Origin: Dendrophyllia cribrosa
Lineage: Eukaryota > Cnidaria > Anthozoa > Scleractinia > Dendrophylliidae
Direction: 5' to 3'
DNA: 64,000 nt
Assembly: GCA_024195265.1 (NCBI GenBank)
Contig: JAJLRJ010000014.1
Coordinates: forward strand, 18,748,959 to 18,812,958
Program-made: the position numbers and the translations under genes
Shown here: piece after piece, positions 32,230 through 42,590 of the stretch
Layout of the letters: every line of letters starts with the position of its first letter
Position numbering within the stretch: position 1 is the first letter of the stretch
The notes under the pieces: generated by a model
Database searches by the model: none
Told to the model about the DNA's origin: nothing
The model's input: only the letters and a program-made list of their open reading frames with translations

Positions 32230-32600
32230 GAATGAAATTTGAAGAGGTTTTAACAAAGGGTAGAAGAAAGAAAATGATTTTTGGTACACCAACAGACATG
32301 TTGATACCCACACAAGAGCACCCCAGGTTGCTAGTGGACTAACTTGGTGCCTGTCTATTAATTATTAACTACAAATTCTAATTTTAAAACTTCATTAAAT
32401 CTTCAATTTTTTTATTTCTCTTAACTTTACCAATCCTTCTAGAAAAACTGTCTCCTCCCAAACATACCCAAAAATTCACAAACCACCCCACAACATAGAT
32501 TCACGGGATGAGCATAGATTTTTTTGATTGCTTGAAACATGAACGAGATATTTCCATAGAAGCCATGTCAAGTGGCGGAAAAGTGGCGTTAGGTTAAGTC
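32230..32600 (+). repeat. Dispersed repeat, copy 1 of a pair
   Basis: AAGAAAATGATTTTTGGTAC, CACCCCAGGTTGCTAGTGGA, TATTAATTATTAACTACAAA and GAAGCCATGTCAAGTGGCG recur in the same order and orientation at 53095-53370. It lacks an ORF. Confidence 0.8.
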
Positions 32601-33120
32601 CCCCCTTAACAGGTTATACTGTTACTATGGTAACCTGTTACCATAGCTTGTTTAATAACGACTGGACATTTGTTTGATACAATTATTGTAGCATCGACTG
32701 CTAAAGAGTGGTAGTGTTCATCCCGCATCAAATTGTAAGCACTGGAGATTACGAAAAACTGTTGTGAGCCACCTTAAGTTATAATTTTAACACTTCCTTT
32801 AAAAATATACTACCCTTTTTCCCTCTCAAATACTCCCAAACGTCAAGCTGATAAAGTCACATTTATTAAAACTTCAAATAACATTGATCTACCAATTTAG
32901 ATGATTTGGATTGCTGGAGATGTTATCACGATCAGTCATGCATGGATTATTCCAAAAAAAAAACTCTTAACAAATACAGCTGATAATAAAGTAACTGACA
33001 CTTGAAAAATTCAATAAGAGACCGAACTTTTTTGTTTTTCAAAATCACCCAAAACCACCCCAGAAGTAAAATGCTCGGCCACCAATAAAGCATAAAGCAG
33101 TGGTATTATACATGTATAGT
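32601..33120 (-). other. 3' flank of the kelch gene
   Basis: Holds a small inverted repeat (TACTATGGTAACCTGTTACCATAG, about 32627-32650, cited as its palindromic core GGTAACC/GGTTACC). It also holds the probable 3' UTR of the kelch gene. Confidence 0.4.
32862..32867 (-). terminator. Candidate poly(A) signal AATAAA for the kelch gene
   Basis: AATAAA on the - strand about 254 nt after the stop codon. Position is reasonable; there is no transcript evidence. Confidence 0.3.
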
Positions 33121-35022
33121 TCATGTGATGGCACATTTGCGGCGTTTATCAACTTTGTTAGACTTGTTAGGAAAGGCATTTCGATGGAAGTCACATCCTT
33201 TTAAAATTGTCATTGGACAACAAAACACCTTATGATCAAACCAGGAAAACTCAGGATAACTCGGGGCCTTTGTGTGGAAAGGTATCACAGTCTTCTCGAT
33301 CCATTTATCATTGTCAGGGTCATAGCATTCAATTATCCTGCTTTCTCGAGACTTGTGGCTTACAAAACGGCTTAATACATACAGCTTGCCATCAGCATAA
33401 ACTTGAGTTTTGTTAAAAAATGGCCCGCGTTCTATCGCCGGCCTTGCTATGTACTCCCATTCGTTTGTTGCTTCGTGGAACACTTCACAGGATTTTGATC
33501 CTGTACAATGTTCAGAAGAGTATGGGTTCATCCCACCAATAATAAAAATTTTCCCGTGAGCAGCAGCGGCACCTGCACAACATCTCGGTTCTTGAAGGTC
33601 GGCTATTTTGTCCCATGTGTTTGTACTGAGGTCATACCTGTCAGCATCCGTCAGGCACTCATGCCGGTCTTTTGCGTCACCACCAAGAAAATAAATAAAA
33701 TTGTCTTTGGCTATGATACAAATTCCTTCTTTTGAGCCCAAATCAAATGATGATGTATCTTCCCATGTGTTCGATTCGTGTTTGTACTTTTTGAGCAAGG
33801 AAAGACCCCTTTTCCCAGAAGGCAAGTTTTCTCCATGAGAACGCAGGTATCGATTCCCTGCCCTTTCATCCGCATACACTAGAGCATAAATTTCATCTTC
33901 ATTTCTGTCAAATAAGTAATATCTTTCCCATTGTTCTTTAAATGGCAGAGTCGTCCAACAGTTAGAGAATGAATCATAGCACAATAGACTCCTTTTTGTA
34001 CTGCCTATGGTCCCAGGATGCATTATAAAAAATAGTTTACCATGACAAGACACTACGGAAGACACTGGGTACTCAGTTCTCGTAACCGGACACGGTACTT
34101 TGCCAGGGATCTTTGACCACATATCCTCTCGAGGATTATAACAAAGTATTTGACCATCCCCCAGCGGGCCCTGCATAATAGAAATCAGAATAACAGGGAT
34201 TTTAAGTGAATTTCTGGGCTTAACACTAAGATGATCATAGTCTTTAGAGTCAATGAGCTTCACAGCGTCCTTCACAAGATCCATACAGCCTTCATTATCA
34301 TTCACAAGATCATTTGTCACGATATCACTGAGTAGAAAGTCACGCGATACATAAACAAGTCGAACTTCACGAAACAATTCGGCAAAATATTTCTTTCGCT
34401 CGCTCTTTTCTTGATCAATCCATGTTAGTATGAGCTTAAACACATCTTCCTCGGAGCCATCATCTATTTCGTCACTTGAAATCCACATTTTGACTTCCTT
34501 GGTCGACAGATTAAAAAAGTCGTCCGTTTTTGCGACGTTGAGGAAATTTGCAAAGATGAAGTCTTTGGTGTCTGAAATGAGTTGTTCGCATCGATATCTT
34601 TCTGCAAAATGATGAGTTGAAATAGCATTTGAAGCCTTCAAAGTCTGAACTAAAACTCTCCCAGCGAAAGTTTTCAGTTGCAGAAGAACCAAGTAGTCCG
34701 CCATTACGATCAGCTCTTTGGCATTTTCTTCAGCCAATATCTGAACACTACCAGTGTAAATAAACTCCAAGATATCTCTCAAATAATGCTCGGTTAACAT
34801 TTCCAATACAACTACTCCCTCGTTAGACTCTTTCATGTCGCTGTTCAGCATTTTTTCAAAGAAAGGACTTGCCTCTGAAAGAACACGTCTATGAGCTTTG
34901 AACTCTTTCCCATCTTCGACCACCAAAGTAAGGTCATAAGGATGATCTAGTGTTTCATGTGGAACAAAAACTTTCTCATTTGTACTCGGAATATCACTAG
35001 TGGATTGTAGTGAAGCTTCCAT
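33121..35022 (-). CDS. BTB-BACK-kelch protein (KLHL-like) with CAAX-type C-terminus
   Basis: An intact single-exon ORF of 633 residues. A BTB domain spans about residues 22-128 (YDLTLVVEDGKEFKAHRRVL, then FFEKML, LEFIYTGSV and MADYL). BACK spans about 133-235 (AERYRCEQLISDTKDFI, WISSDEID, VFKLILTWI). Kelch repeats run from about 275 to 610, with FIYFLGGDAKDR, AAHGKIFIIGG and YADGKLYVLSR among them. The family usually links substrates to cullin-3 ubiquitin ligases; that role is inference here. The protein ends KVDKRRKCAIT, so Cys-Ala-Ile-Thr follows a basic patch, as in prenylated proteins. The start is the first ATG, 2-3 bases before the upstream in-frame region is lost. Lack of introns suggests a retrocopy or an expanded intronless subfamily. 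Confidence 0.92.
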   Translation of the reverse strand: MEASLQSTSDIPSTNEKVFVPHETLDHPYDLTLVVEDGKEFKAHRRVLSEASPFFEKMLNSDMKESNEGVVVLEMLTEHYLRDILEFIYTGSVQILAEENAKELIVMADYLVLLQLKTFAGRVLVQTLKASNAISTHHFAERYRCEQLISDTKDFIFANFLNVAKTDDFFNLSTKEVKMWISSDEIDDGSEEDVFKLILTWIDQEKSERKKYFAELFREVRLVYVSRDFLLSDIVTNDLVNDNEGCMDLVKDAVKLIDSKDYDHLSVKPRNSLKIPVILISIMQGPLGDGQILCYNPREDMWSKIPGKVPCPVTRTEYPVSSVVSCHGKLFFIMHPGTIGSTKRSLLCYDSFSNCWTTLPFKEQWERYYLFDRNEDEIYALVYADERAGNRYLRSHGENLPSGKRGLSLLKKYKHESNTWEDTSSFDLGSKEGICIIAKDNFIYFLGGDAKDRHECLTDADRYDLSTNTWDKIADLQEPRCCAGAAAAHGKIFIIGGMNPYSSEHCTGSKSCEVFHEATNEWEYIARPAIERGPFFNKTQVYADGKLYVLSRFVSHKSRESRIIECYDPDNDKWIEKTVIPFHTKAPSYPEFSWFDHKVFCCPMTILKGCDFHRNAFPNKSNKVDKRRKCAIT

Positions 35023-35112
35023 CGAGATCTAGTGACGGACGATTTACCGGCGAGAGATTTTTGTTGGCGCGTCGGCTATTTTAAAGTTGTATACGTGTTC
35101 TGAACGATCCAC
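35023..35112 (-). promoter_or_regulatory. Short upstream region of the kelch gene
   Basis: Only about 90 bp separate the ATG from the first inverted-repeat element. No TATA box was recognised. Promoter function would have to be shared with, or lie beyond, the repeats. Confidence 0.25.
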
Positions 35113-35235
35113 AGACGCCAGATACTCACGTATTTACCACGATTTACGTCATCACATGGTTAACTCACTCGGCTGCGCCTCGTGAGTCCACAAAATTTTG
35201 ACCATGTGATGACGTAAATCATGGTAAATAAGAGT
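35113..35235. repeat. Inverted repeat upstream of the kelch gene
   Basis: ACGTATTTACCACGATTTAC and GTCATCACATGGT are mirrored by ACCATGTGATGACGTAAATC and ATGGTAAATAAGAGT. It shares its arm sequence with the larger element next to it. Confidence 0.78.
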
Positions 35236-35797
35236 CCACAACGCGGAAAACCGTTGGAAATTTGCTTAATAATAGCTAGGAAATTCGCCCAATCTAATTC
35301 AATAGCGCGCGAGCGTGCATCTATTCTTGGTTTTCACTTACGTCATATCAAAATTCGGAAGCATTAATAAACAACAGATTTCGATCCTGAAATGTTCATG
35401 GAATTGTAATATTGTATTCGCTATAAGTTCCATTAAATCGGCTTTTCGCACTTATAATGCAAAAATAACTTTCAGCTGATTTTATTTTGTTTATTTTCAC
35501 GGCTTATCTGAAATGGCGTGACGAATTGCGTGACATATTTAAACCTTTATAAATCGGAAGCAAAACATCGTTAAAACCTGAAACTTTATGTGAACGATTA
35601 TAACACTGGTATCCACATACCATGTTAGAAACAGCTTTGTAGGATGTATAGTTTAGATTTTTAAATTTTTATGACGTCATGTGAAAACCAAGAATAACTA
35701 AACATATATGCACGCCCGTGCGTATATTTAGCAAATTTCCACCGGTTTTCCGTGGTGTGGACTCTTATTTACCACGATTTACGTCATCACATGGTCA
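35205..35797. mobile_element. Long-TIR element, copy 1
   Basis: The left arm (ACCATGTGATGACGTAAATC, AATAAGAGTCCAC, CGGAAAACCGTTGGAAATTT, TTCTTGGTTTTCAC) is mirrored by the right arm at about 35660-35797. The interior (TTCGGAAGCATTAATAAACA, ACAGCTTTGTAGGATGT) recurs at 48096-48600. A further arm copy follows at 35815-35880, so the element is partly duplicated or nested. Confidence 0.76.
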
Positions 35798-37204
35798 AAA
35801 TGTGCGCCTTGTGAATTTTGACCATGTGATGACCTAAATCGTGGAAAATAAGAGTCCACGCCACGGAAAACCGTTGGAAATGCGTGATGTTAGCGTCAGC
35901 ACCGTTGTCTGCACTCTCATTTACCACCCGCATCGACCAATCAGATTGCGAGATTACCGGCCGGCAACTTTGGTAAAAAAAAATTATCATAGAAATGACG
36001 TGTGTTAATGCCACTGAGCATAATTTTTCTCGCTCACTCATTTGTTCAGTCCTTTTCAACGCGTTTTAAATGGAGAACAACATCGTAAATATCCGGGTGG
36101 AAGCAAAAGTCCACACAAATCAAACCTCAAGTAGTTCAAGTGTTAATTTACTACCATTGACTGTATGAAAATGTTAAAAAACTTAGCTTATTAATTTTAG
36201 TATTTTATCTTGGCAGCGCGATGTTTACAAGTTAAGTTTACTCGTGACCACGCTACGCAAAAATTTCCCAAACCGAGGTTTTCTACGGAAATTATACTCA
36301 TTATAAAACGACAGACAATTCCATGCCAAAATGTCGACCCCTCAGACGAGACATTTGCTCCGGGAGTGCACGCTATTGTTTTGCGTGTACGTTCGAGGAT
36401 TAAGGGATGAATCTTTCTTCGAGGATCTTCATCCGTTTTTATCAATGCGGGACGATGTTTCTTCTTCGGAAGTCAGAAACGAAGAAGCGGAGTTTCAAAG
36501 AATTTCCAAGTAGCCCAGGGACTTAAAGGTAAAACAAATTACATTTTTTCGATGGGAATTTATGTTGATATCAATTTGTGGTTGACTTTTTCTTTGTGTT
36601 CTCGTGAGATTTGGAGCCTGAATGTTTTTAAAACGTGCTAAAATTCAGTCGTTCTGATATCGTCATTGAATTTCATCGAGGATAGCTCCTCGATGCGCTA
36701 ATGGTACGCGTTTTGCCTTAAACATAAACTAATGTATATTTGAATAATAAAATTTTGTTGCCCACTTTTTATGTGTTTGTTCATTCATAACATAGGTTGA
36801 AAAGCGATTTTATGTAAACAACAAAAGACTTGGATTTTATAGTTCTAACTTCAATCGCGTCGCCTTATGCAAAGATGTCTGTGTATTTTTTGCAATTCTG
36901 ATTTTTCAAATCAGTTTCTCGGGCAATTTTCGAAACGCAACAGGTGTATTTTATTCGGAAATTAGTCATACTAGTTATTCTAAACCGTCGAGAAAAAGTC
37001 GTTTTTGTGAGCTTTTGTACTGTATTCTAAATATACTGTGCAGACGGTCGCGTAATACTGTTTTTGAGAATTGCTAAAATTAAAAAAAAAAAACCGGTCG
37101 TCAGTCTTAATTATTGTGCTTCTGACCTTTCACCTCAGTTAAACCTATCATCAGCTTCCTGTTCAGAGAGCTCCGCTTTTATGCTTAGCCTATATTAGCC
37201 GAGT
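35798..37204. other. Intergenic DNA with repeat arm and weak coding-like stretch
   Basis: 35815-35880 repeats the preceding element's arm. At 36380-36510 a frame reads DESFFEDLHPFLSMRDDVS and is acidic, but it has no recognised family and a repeat-type sequence (GCGTGTACGTTCGAGGATTA) begins it. The rest shows nothing. Confidence 0.35.
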
Positions 37205-37415
37205 ACATGTATATTTCTCGTTCTGAAAAGCGTGTTGCGCGAAAGACAAATGGAGTACAATCATGTATATTCCTCGTTTTAAAAGCGTGTTGCGCGAAAG
37301 ATAAATGGAGAACAAGATTTTCCTCGTTCTGAAAGCGTATTGCACGAATGGTAAATGGAGTACATGTATTTTTCTCGTTCTAAAAGCGTGTTGCGCGAAA
37401 GGTAAATGGAGTGCA
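37205..37415 (+). repeat. Tandem repeat of about 52 bp, four units
   Basis: CTCGTTCTAAAAGCGTGTTG followed by CGCGAAAGGTAAATGGAGTA recurs four times. Three or four more units lie at 38360-38600, and a related one at 60620-60675 is joined to a tRNA-like SINE head. Confidence 0.85.
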
Positions 37416-38265
37416 TATACCTTATTCTTACTAATTTTCGCGCGTACTTACTTTCGCGAAAATTCGGGAGCCGTATTTCGCGAGTATTATTTTTCGCGAT
37501 TCCAGGAAAAAAGTGAACAAACGTGGATTTAATTTCACGATTTTTCCATTTCTTTAAAACGAATGTTCACAAAATAGCTATATAAAACAAGAAGAAATTA
37601 AATTTTGAAGGGTACTAGCTTCCGGAAGTCACCAAAAAAAGTTTAAAACGCCCGGAAAAACCGGCCAAAGATTTTGGAAAAGCCTAATTAAATCTAACTA
37701 CAAAGAGCCTACAAATGGAACATTTAATGACTGCACCCGAGGTTTTGGCTGATCTACAGGTGGCTGACGATAACAGTGAATCGTAGGAAGAGGGGATATA
37801 CTTCATGGTGGGTTTTAATTTATGCACATCAAAGAATCCGGCACTTATTTAGGGCTAAAAACGCATTTTAAAATGGTTAGCTTTTATTTACTGTTATGGA
37901 TATCACTACCCATAACAGTAAATAAAAGCTAACCATTTTAAAATGAGTTTTTAGGATCCCTATATGATAGGATCCCTATATGGTGTGTTAGCATGAAGTA
38001 TATACCAGGAAGAGTGCTAGACTAGATCAAGACCAGAAAGGAATGGTTTTTGAGAATTTAAAGGACGGAATTAGAAGTGACAGCTTTAATTCAGGACAAT
38101 TACCAACTAGTCTGTGACTCACAACCTTAATAATTTATGTACTGTTTAAATATGGTATTAAATTTCGCGATTTTAATTTTAGCGCTCTCTTTTTTTTTGC
38201 GAGTATTAGTTTTGGCGATTTTTTTCAAAACGCGAAAATCGCGAAATTTAGTAAGGATAAGGTAT
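37416..38265. mobile_element. 850-bp TIR element next to the tandem repeat
   Basis: ATACCTTATTCTTACTAA and TTAGTAAGGATAAGGTAT are inverted termini, and TTTTCGCG-rich sequence continues inside both ends. ATAT flanks both ends. No ORF is seen. It separates two blocks of the 52-bp tandem repeat. Confidence 0.75.
37857..37952. repeat. Hairpin with 44-bp arms
   Basis: CATTTTAAAATGGTTAGCTT and TTATTTACTGTTATGG are mirrored exactly across a 9-base spacer (ATATCACTA), with one differing position near the tips. It lies inside the 37416-38265 element. Confidence 0.88.
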
Positions 38266-38354
38266 ATTCCCACCCCTTCCACTCCTTCCAGCCCCCGACG
38301 CTGTGCAAAACCAAAATGGCCCACCAAAAAATAACAAAACACCCGCACTGCAGG

Positions 38355-38657
38355 CTATCTTTCTAAAAGCGTGTTGCGCGAAAGGAAATGGAGTACATGT
38401 ATTTTCCTTGTTCTAAAAGCGTGTAGTCTGTTTCAGGCTCCGAGATAGAGGGAAACGCGCGAAGTAAAAAAAAAAAAAAGGAAAAATTGTGGGGGAACAG
38501 GCTAAAAAGCGTGCTGCGTGACAGGTAAATGGCGTACAAGTATTTTCCTCTTTCTAAAAGCGTGTTGTGCGAAAAGTAGCTGGAGTATATGTATATTCCT
38601 GAATTTCTCTTCATTGTGACTGTCAGTAAATTAATTAAAAGTATAAGTAGCTAAGGA
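38355..38657 (+). repeat. Continuation of the 52-bp tandem repeat
   Basis: Three to four further, more diverged units (TTCTAAAAGCGTGTTGCGCG and variants), then unremarkable sequence up to the TIR of the 3.9-kb element. Confidence 0.7.
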
Positions 38658-38889
38658 ACCGTTCATTAATTATAGATAGGGGTGGGCTGGGGGAAAATTA
38701 AGCAATATCAAAAAAAAATTCCCTGCCCCCCCCCCCCCATGCACTGTAATTTTTTTTCAAGACCCCCCCACCCCCCCAATTTTCTTCAGATTTATTTCAG
38801 AGCCCCCCTCCCCCACCTTCACCTTTCCGACAATCTTAACCAGGAAAAAACCGAATGTACCTTTTATTGTATAGTGGAGAATAACTGTT

Positions 38890-40569
38890 GAAACCCTACC
38901 AGCCACTCTGCCAGACCGCGTTGTGACTGTTTCTGGGATCATTATAAAGTCCTCATCCTCTTCATCTCCTTCACTCGCAGTTTCAGCAGCTAGGACCTCA
39001 TCTTCAGAAACTGCTAACGTCTCCTTCGTCACTGTCACTATCTTCACTTGAGTTATCAACATGATAATTACCAGTCACATTCTTGCCATAGTTTGTACTG
39101 GAGCCTGATATTGCAAAGGATGTTACCACGCCCACTTCGTCAACAACTCCGCTTAACAGCAAATGACTTGAGATCCTCTGCACCCAGTCATCGATCTGCA
39201 TCTTTCCTTCAATTACAGGAAAGTTTGTAGTGATTTAGATAGTGCTGCAGATCCGGTTTTGTCAGGGAGTGCAGTTTACCACTCTTTTGTAGTTCCTTCC
39301 AGTCATAATCGACGAAAGATTTTTGCTTTTTTGCATTTCTTTTTTGTTGTTTCTCTCTTGCTCGAATCAGTGCACATGCTTTCTGCTCTTCCATGTGTTG
39401 AACATAGGCTGCAACATGTTCCTCTTCAACAGCATACTGTATCGAAAACTCTTCTATTTCTTTCTTGTCGTTGACTGAGATTGTATTCGCCATAAACAGC
39501 TTTTTTAATTTTGCACGAGGAGCAAATTCGTCAACAGGTCGTGGTTCCCCCAGTGTCTCTCTTGTTGGAGGTGTCAAATACATCTTTGTAATGACCTGGA
39601 TTCTCCCTGTCAGGCGGCATTGGTTCGGGAACCCTACATGGCCATTGTTGGACCTTTCCATCCAGTATCCTTACACCAGCTGCATTGGTCACCGTTGTTC
39701 TCCTTGCATCCATCTTTTAAGAATTCCATGTACAGTTCACCTACTCTGTAATGCTCTTTCATGAATTTCACTGTTTTCATAATGTAGAAATAGCCTGGTG
39801 TTTCTTTCTGGGTGCTCCCAGTTGTTTTCTAAAACTGTTTAAGGTATTCTCGGTTGAAGAAAAATGCATCACCCGGCTTTTCTGTTACAAAAGAATGAAT
39901 GTACGCACTGAATACAGGTGCACCATCAATGCGACATGCAAGTTCCTTTGCCACCCACCATGCATTCATCTCCATTCTTTTCTCTTCCTCAGAATCATAC
40001 TCCTGCAGAGTCAGTTTGGCTATCTGATCATCACTTAGATTATAAAACTTGGGATATTTATTCCACTGTAATGTAGCGCCATCAACAATGCTGTCACCAA
40101 CAGCATTGTTCGTTCTCTCTGCTTCATTGTCTCCTGAATTCCCTCTTGCTGAGTAAACACGACATGCATAGTCTCGTTCGTACAACAATGACAATTCACC
40201 ATCTCTAAATCTAACTTCAAAGTTGCTTACCCCGACCCCTGTGCCTGCATCTGAATTTTCAAAGCAGCGTGGCTTAACAAGTGGAAGTTTCATGTCGTTT
40301 AATGTTTTTAGTAGCTTGTTGCATTTGTTCAGTAGGTCTGTGTAAGAAGGCAAAATATCTTGGTTGTATTCTCGCCAAACAGCAAAAGAACTTGTTCTAT
40401 GCACGCTAGTATATCATGAATGCAAGGAAGAATATTTGAAACATGCAACTTCTTCTCAGCTTCAGATAGCAACTGTAGGTTCTCAGAGTTACAAACAGAA
40501 TTTACTCTTTTCTTCAAATGTTTTAACCGTTCCGTTTCTAACTCAACTAGCAATTGATGTAGGGATGAT
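38890..40569 (-). pseudogene. Leftward ORF of the 3.9-kb element, frameshifted
   Basis: Consecutive frames join into one protein-like reading with about five breaks. The pieces are LVELETERLKHLKKRVNSVC, then a frameshift into SSFAVWREYNQDILPSYTDL, then CEVRF-type and YNLSDDQIAKLTLQEYDSEE, then PEPMPPDRENPGHYKDVFDT. After that come APRAKLKKLFMANTISVNDK, a basic segment, DYDWKELQKSGKLHSL with KPDLQHYLNHYKLS and GKMQIDDWVQRISSHLL (SAP-like helices), and an acidic tail with DEEDEDF ending TTRSGRVAGR. The SAP-like assignment is tentative. Confidence 0.6.
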
Positions 40570-40617
40570 CACAAAACCAAATCCGATGTTCGTAGGCTGA
40601 GAGGTGGGGTTGCCACG

Positions 40618-41438
40618 ATGAAAGCCGAGACAATTTGTCCTGCTGGGAACGGCGATAAGGCCGAGACTTCTCAAAAAGGTAAGTTATAAAGAGTTCAAGA
40701 GAAGAAGTTTTATTTTTTGGACGGATGTTTAGCGTATCAAAAATGAAATTAATGTTAAATCATGTGTCTATTTTTTGTTTTGTCTTTTAAGTGCCACCGA
40801 TTGTGAAAAGTATGTTAATACCAAATCCTCATAACAAGAAGCTGAAGGTTTTCAATGAAGTGCTTTGTGAGCTGTTCAACTCAGTATATGACTTTCTGCC
40901 TCCTTGTGAATTCAAAAACTATATGATTAGTCAGCGTCATATGCGTTGGAAAGTATGTCAAGATGTCAAGACAGCGGTCAAGGTATGCAATAAATTAATC
41001 GAAGATTCCAAAAGCAAAAGTGGTTATACTATAAACATTAGGAAATTCCAGGAATACCCGAGTAAGCCTTGTATCTAATGTGAAATGTGCAGAAAACACA
41101 AAGGCATATTTGTGGAAATTTGTGGAAGACATTAAGGAGATGTCACAATTAAGAGAGAATCTTCAAAGCTGTATCACACAGATCACAAGATTCCTGGGCG
41201 CACAAGAGCAATGAACGTTCCTTTATGAGAAGCAGCTTCAGATACTAAAGAATATTGACAAGAATACAGAGAAGCCATTGAACAATATCATACATGTCCA
41301 CAACCAACTAAGAAAGCAGTACTATCCTGCAGCATCTGAGAATGCAAAAGATAGTCTAAGACGTAGAAAGATGAGAATGAAGGAAAATAAGCGTAAATCC
41401 AAGAAGAGAAAACAAGAAACTCTGGTGAGAAATAGTTA
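40618..41438 (+). pseudogene. Rightward ORF of the 3.9-kb element, part 1
   Basis: ATG-led exon 40618-40678 (MKAETICPAGNGDKAETSQK) has a GTAAGT donor and joins in phase with 40792-41075. There it reads VFNEVLCELFNSVYDFLPPC and RHMRWKVCQDV. A frameshift near 41075 then gives AYLWKFVEDIKEMSQLRENL, a TGA, and SLRRRKMRMKENKRKSKKRK, ending at 41438. A conserved intron and long basic tail suggest a once-functional protein. Confidence 0.55.
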
Positions 41439-41451
41439 AGCATTAGCAAAT

Positions 41452-41937
41452 TTGTTAACTGGGAGTGCAGCTGAAGATAGGTTTTCATTTCCCAATCCAT
41501 CTAAAATAAGAATGGCAGAACTTACAGCATTAAATACAAAGACCCTGACTCCCAGAAATCATCTTGAACTCCTGAAGTACTTGTTAGAGAATAACTATTT
41601 CCATGAAGATGCAAGAGAGTGCATTCTTAGCATTCTATCAGTACTGGAAGTAAGAAAGCCTCTGCAAAAGACGAAAACAGCTCAAAAACCCGAAAACAAA
41701 AACTTCCTCAAGGGGAAAAAAAAAAATCCCTATTTGATGTTTTCCAAACAAAAAAATCTGAGGATGAAAAGGTTGTTGGAGAAAGTAATAGCCTTAAGGA
41801 TGTTGCTGTTCTCCATGACAGTAGTGAAGGGAGTTATGAAGATGGTAGCACTTGCAGTGACTCAGGTAGTGAAAGTGATTGCAAAGACTGAAAGTAATCT
41901 TGTTCTAAGCCCTTGTGAGACTAAATGCCATGGGTAG
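41452..41937 (+). pseudogene. Rightward ORF of the 3.9-kb element, part 2
   Basis: Opens with DRFSFPNPSKIRMAELTALN and HLELLKYLLENNYFHEDARE. A run of about 11 A near 41716-41727 causes a frameshift. In the corrected frame the remainder is an acidic tail (DSSEGSYEDGSTCSDSGSES) ending in TGA near 41891. Probably the continuation of the same gene or a neighbouring ORF of the element. Confidence 0.5.
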
Positions 41938-42429
41938 TTGACAGCTTGTACATACTACCTGGTATATTTATAGGTGTTGTGCTACACCAATGTAGTTAAT
42001 GCCATGTCAGATTTTATTCTTCTTAGAACAAGCAATACTGTACAACACCTTATAGTTCAATTTCTAACAAGCACATTTCTTCTCGTGTTCAAGATATCTG
42101 CATCCAAATTTGTTTAATAAAAGGTTTAGCATAATTTCCTAAATACAAACAATAACACTTGTTAAGCATTGCCCTGTTTAAAAAAGCAACCAAGAGATCA
42201 TTCATGAAAAAAATTGAGGCTTGTATTTCTAATTCGTAAAATCATCTGAGCAATTGTCATTGTTACATTGACAGATCACTATCTTGTGCCACCTGTCATA
42301 TAAAGTCTGATTTCATAGTTCACATTTTTAATGAGCTAAGTATGATTAGAAGGTATTCTAAAATGTTAATTTTTAATAAGAATAATCTGATGAACTAAAA
42401 GATGATTTAAAAACAAGTTAATTTCTTTC

Positions 42430-42572
42430 AAGGCCCCCACCCCCCCCCCCCCCCCCCCCCCCCCCTCATCAGACGAAACACCTTTGGGAGCCCCTCTTCT
42501 TGTTGCAATTTTTTTTCGAGGCCCCCCTAATTTTCCTCCAGCCGCACACCCCCCCCCCCCCCCCCCCCCCAC
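42430..42572. repeat. Long poly-C tracts in the right end of the 3.9-kb element
   Basis: Two runs of more than 20 C (about 42439-42466 and 42549-42570) flank a short unique stretch. Shorter C runs occupy the mirrored position at the left end (38727-38815). Confidence 0.85.
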
Positions 42573-42590
42573 CCATAATTAATGAACGGT

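Larger units (their letters stand above)
38658..42590. mobile_element. 3.9-kb TIR transposon with divergent broken ORFs
   Basis: The 16-bp ACCGTTCATTAATTAT (38658-38673) is repeated inverted at 42575-42590. Both ends then continue into G/C-homopolymer sequence and GGCTGGGGGAAAATTA / TAATTTTCCTCCAGCC. Between them two coding regions point away from a shared ~65-bp centre (about 40554-40617): leftward from 40553 and rightward from 40618. GCTAA lies just outside both ends and may be the target duplication. I recognise neither product as a named transposase; a superfamily name would be a guess. Confidence 0.78.

Noticed and set aside
42366..42572. Gly-rich ORF
   Set aside because: It is a translation of poly-C/poly-G tracts in the transposon end.
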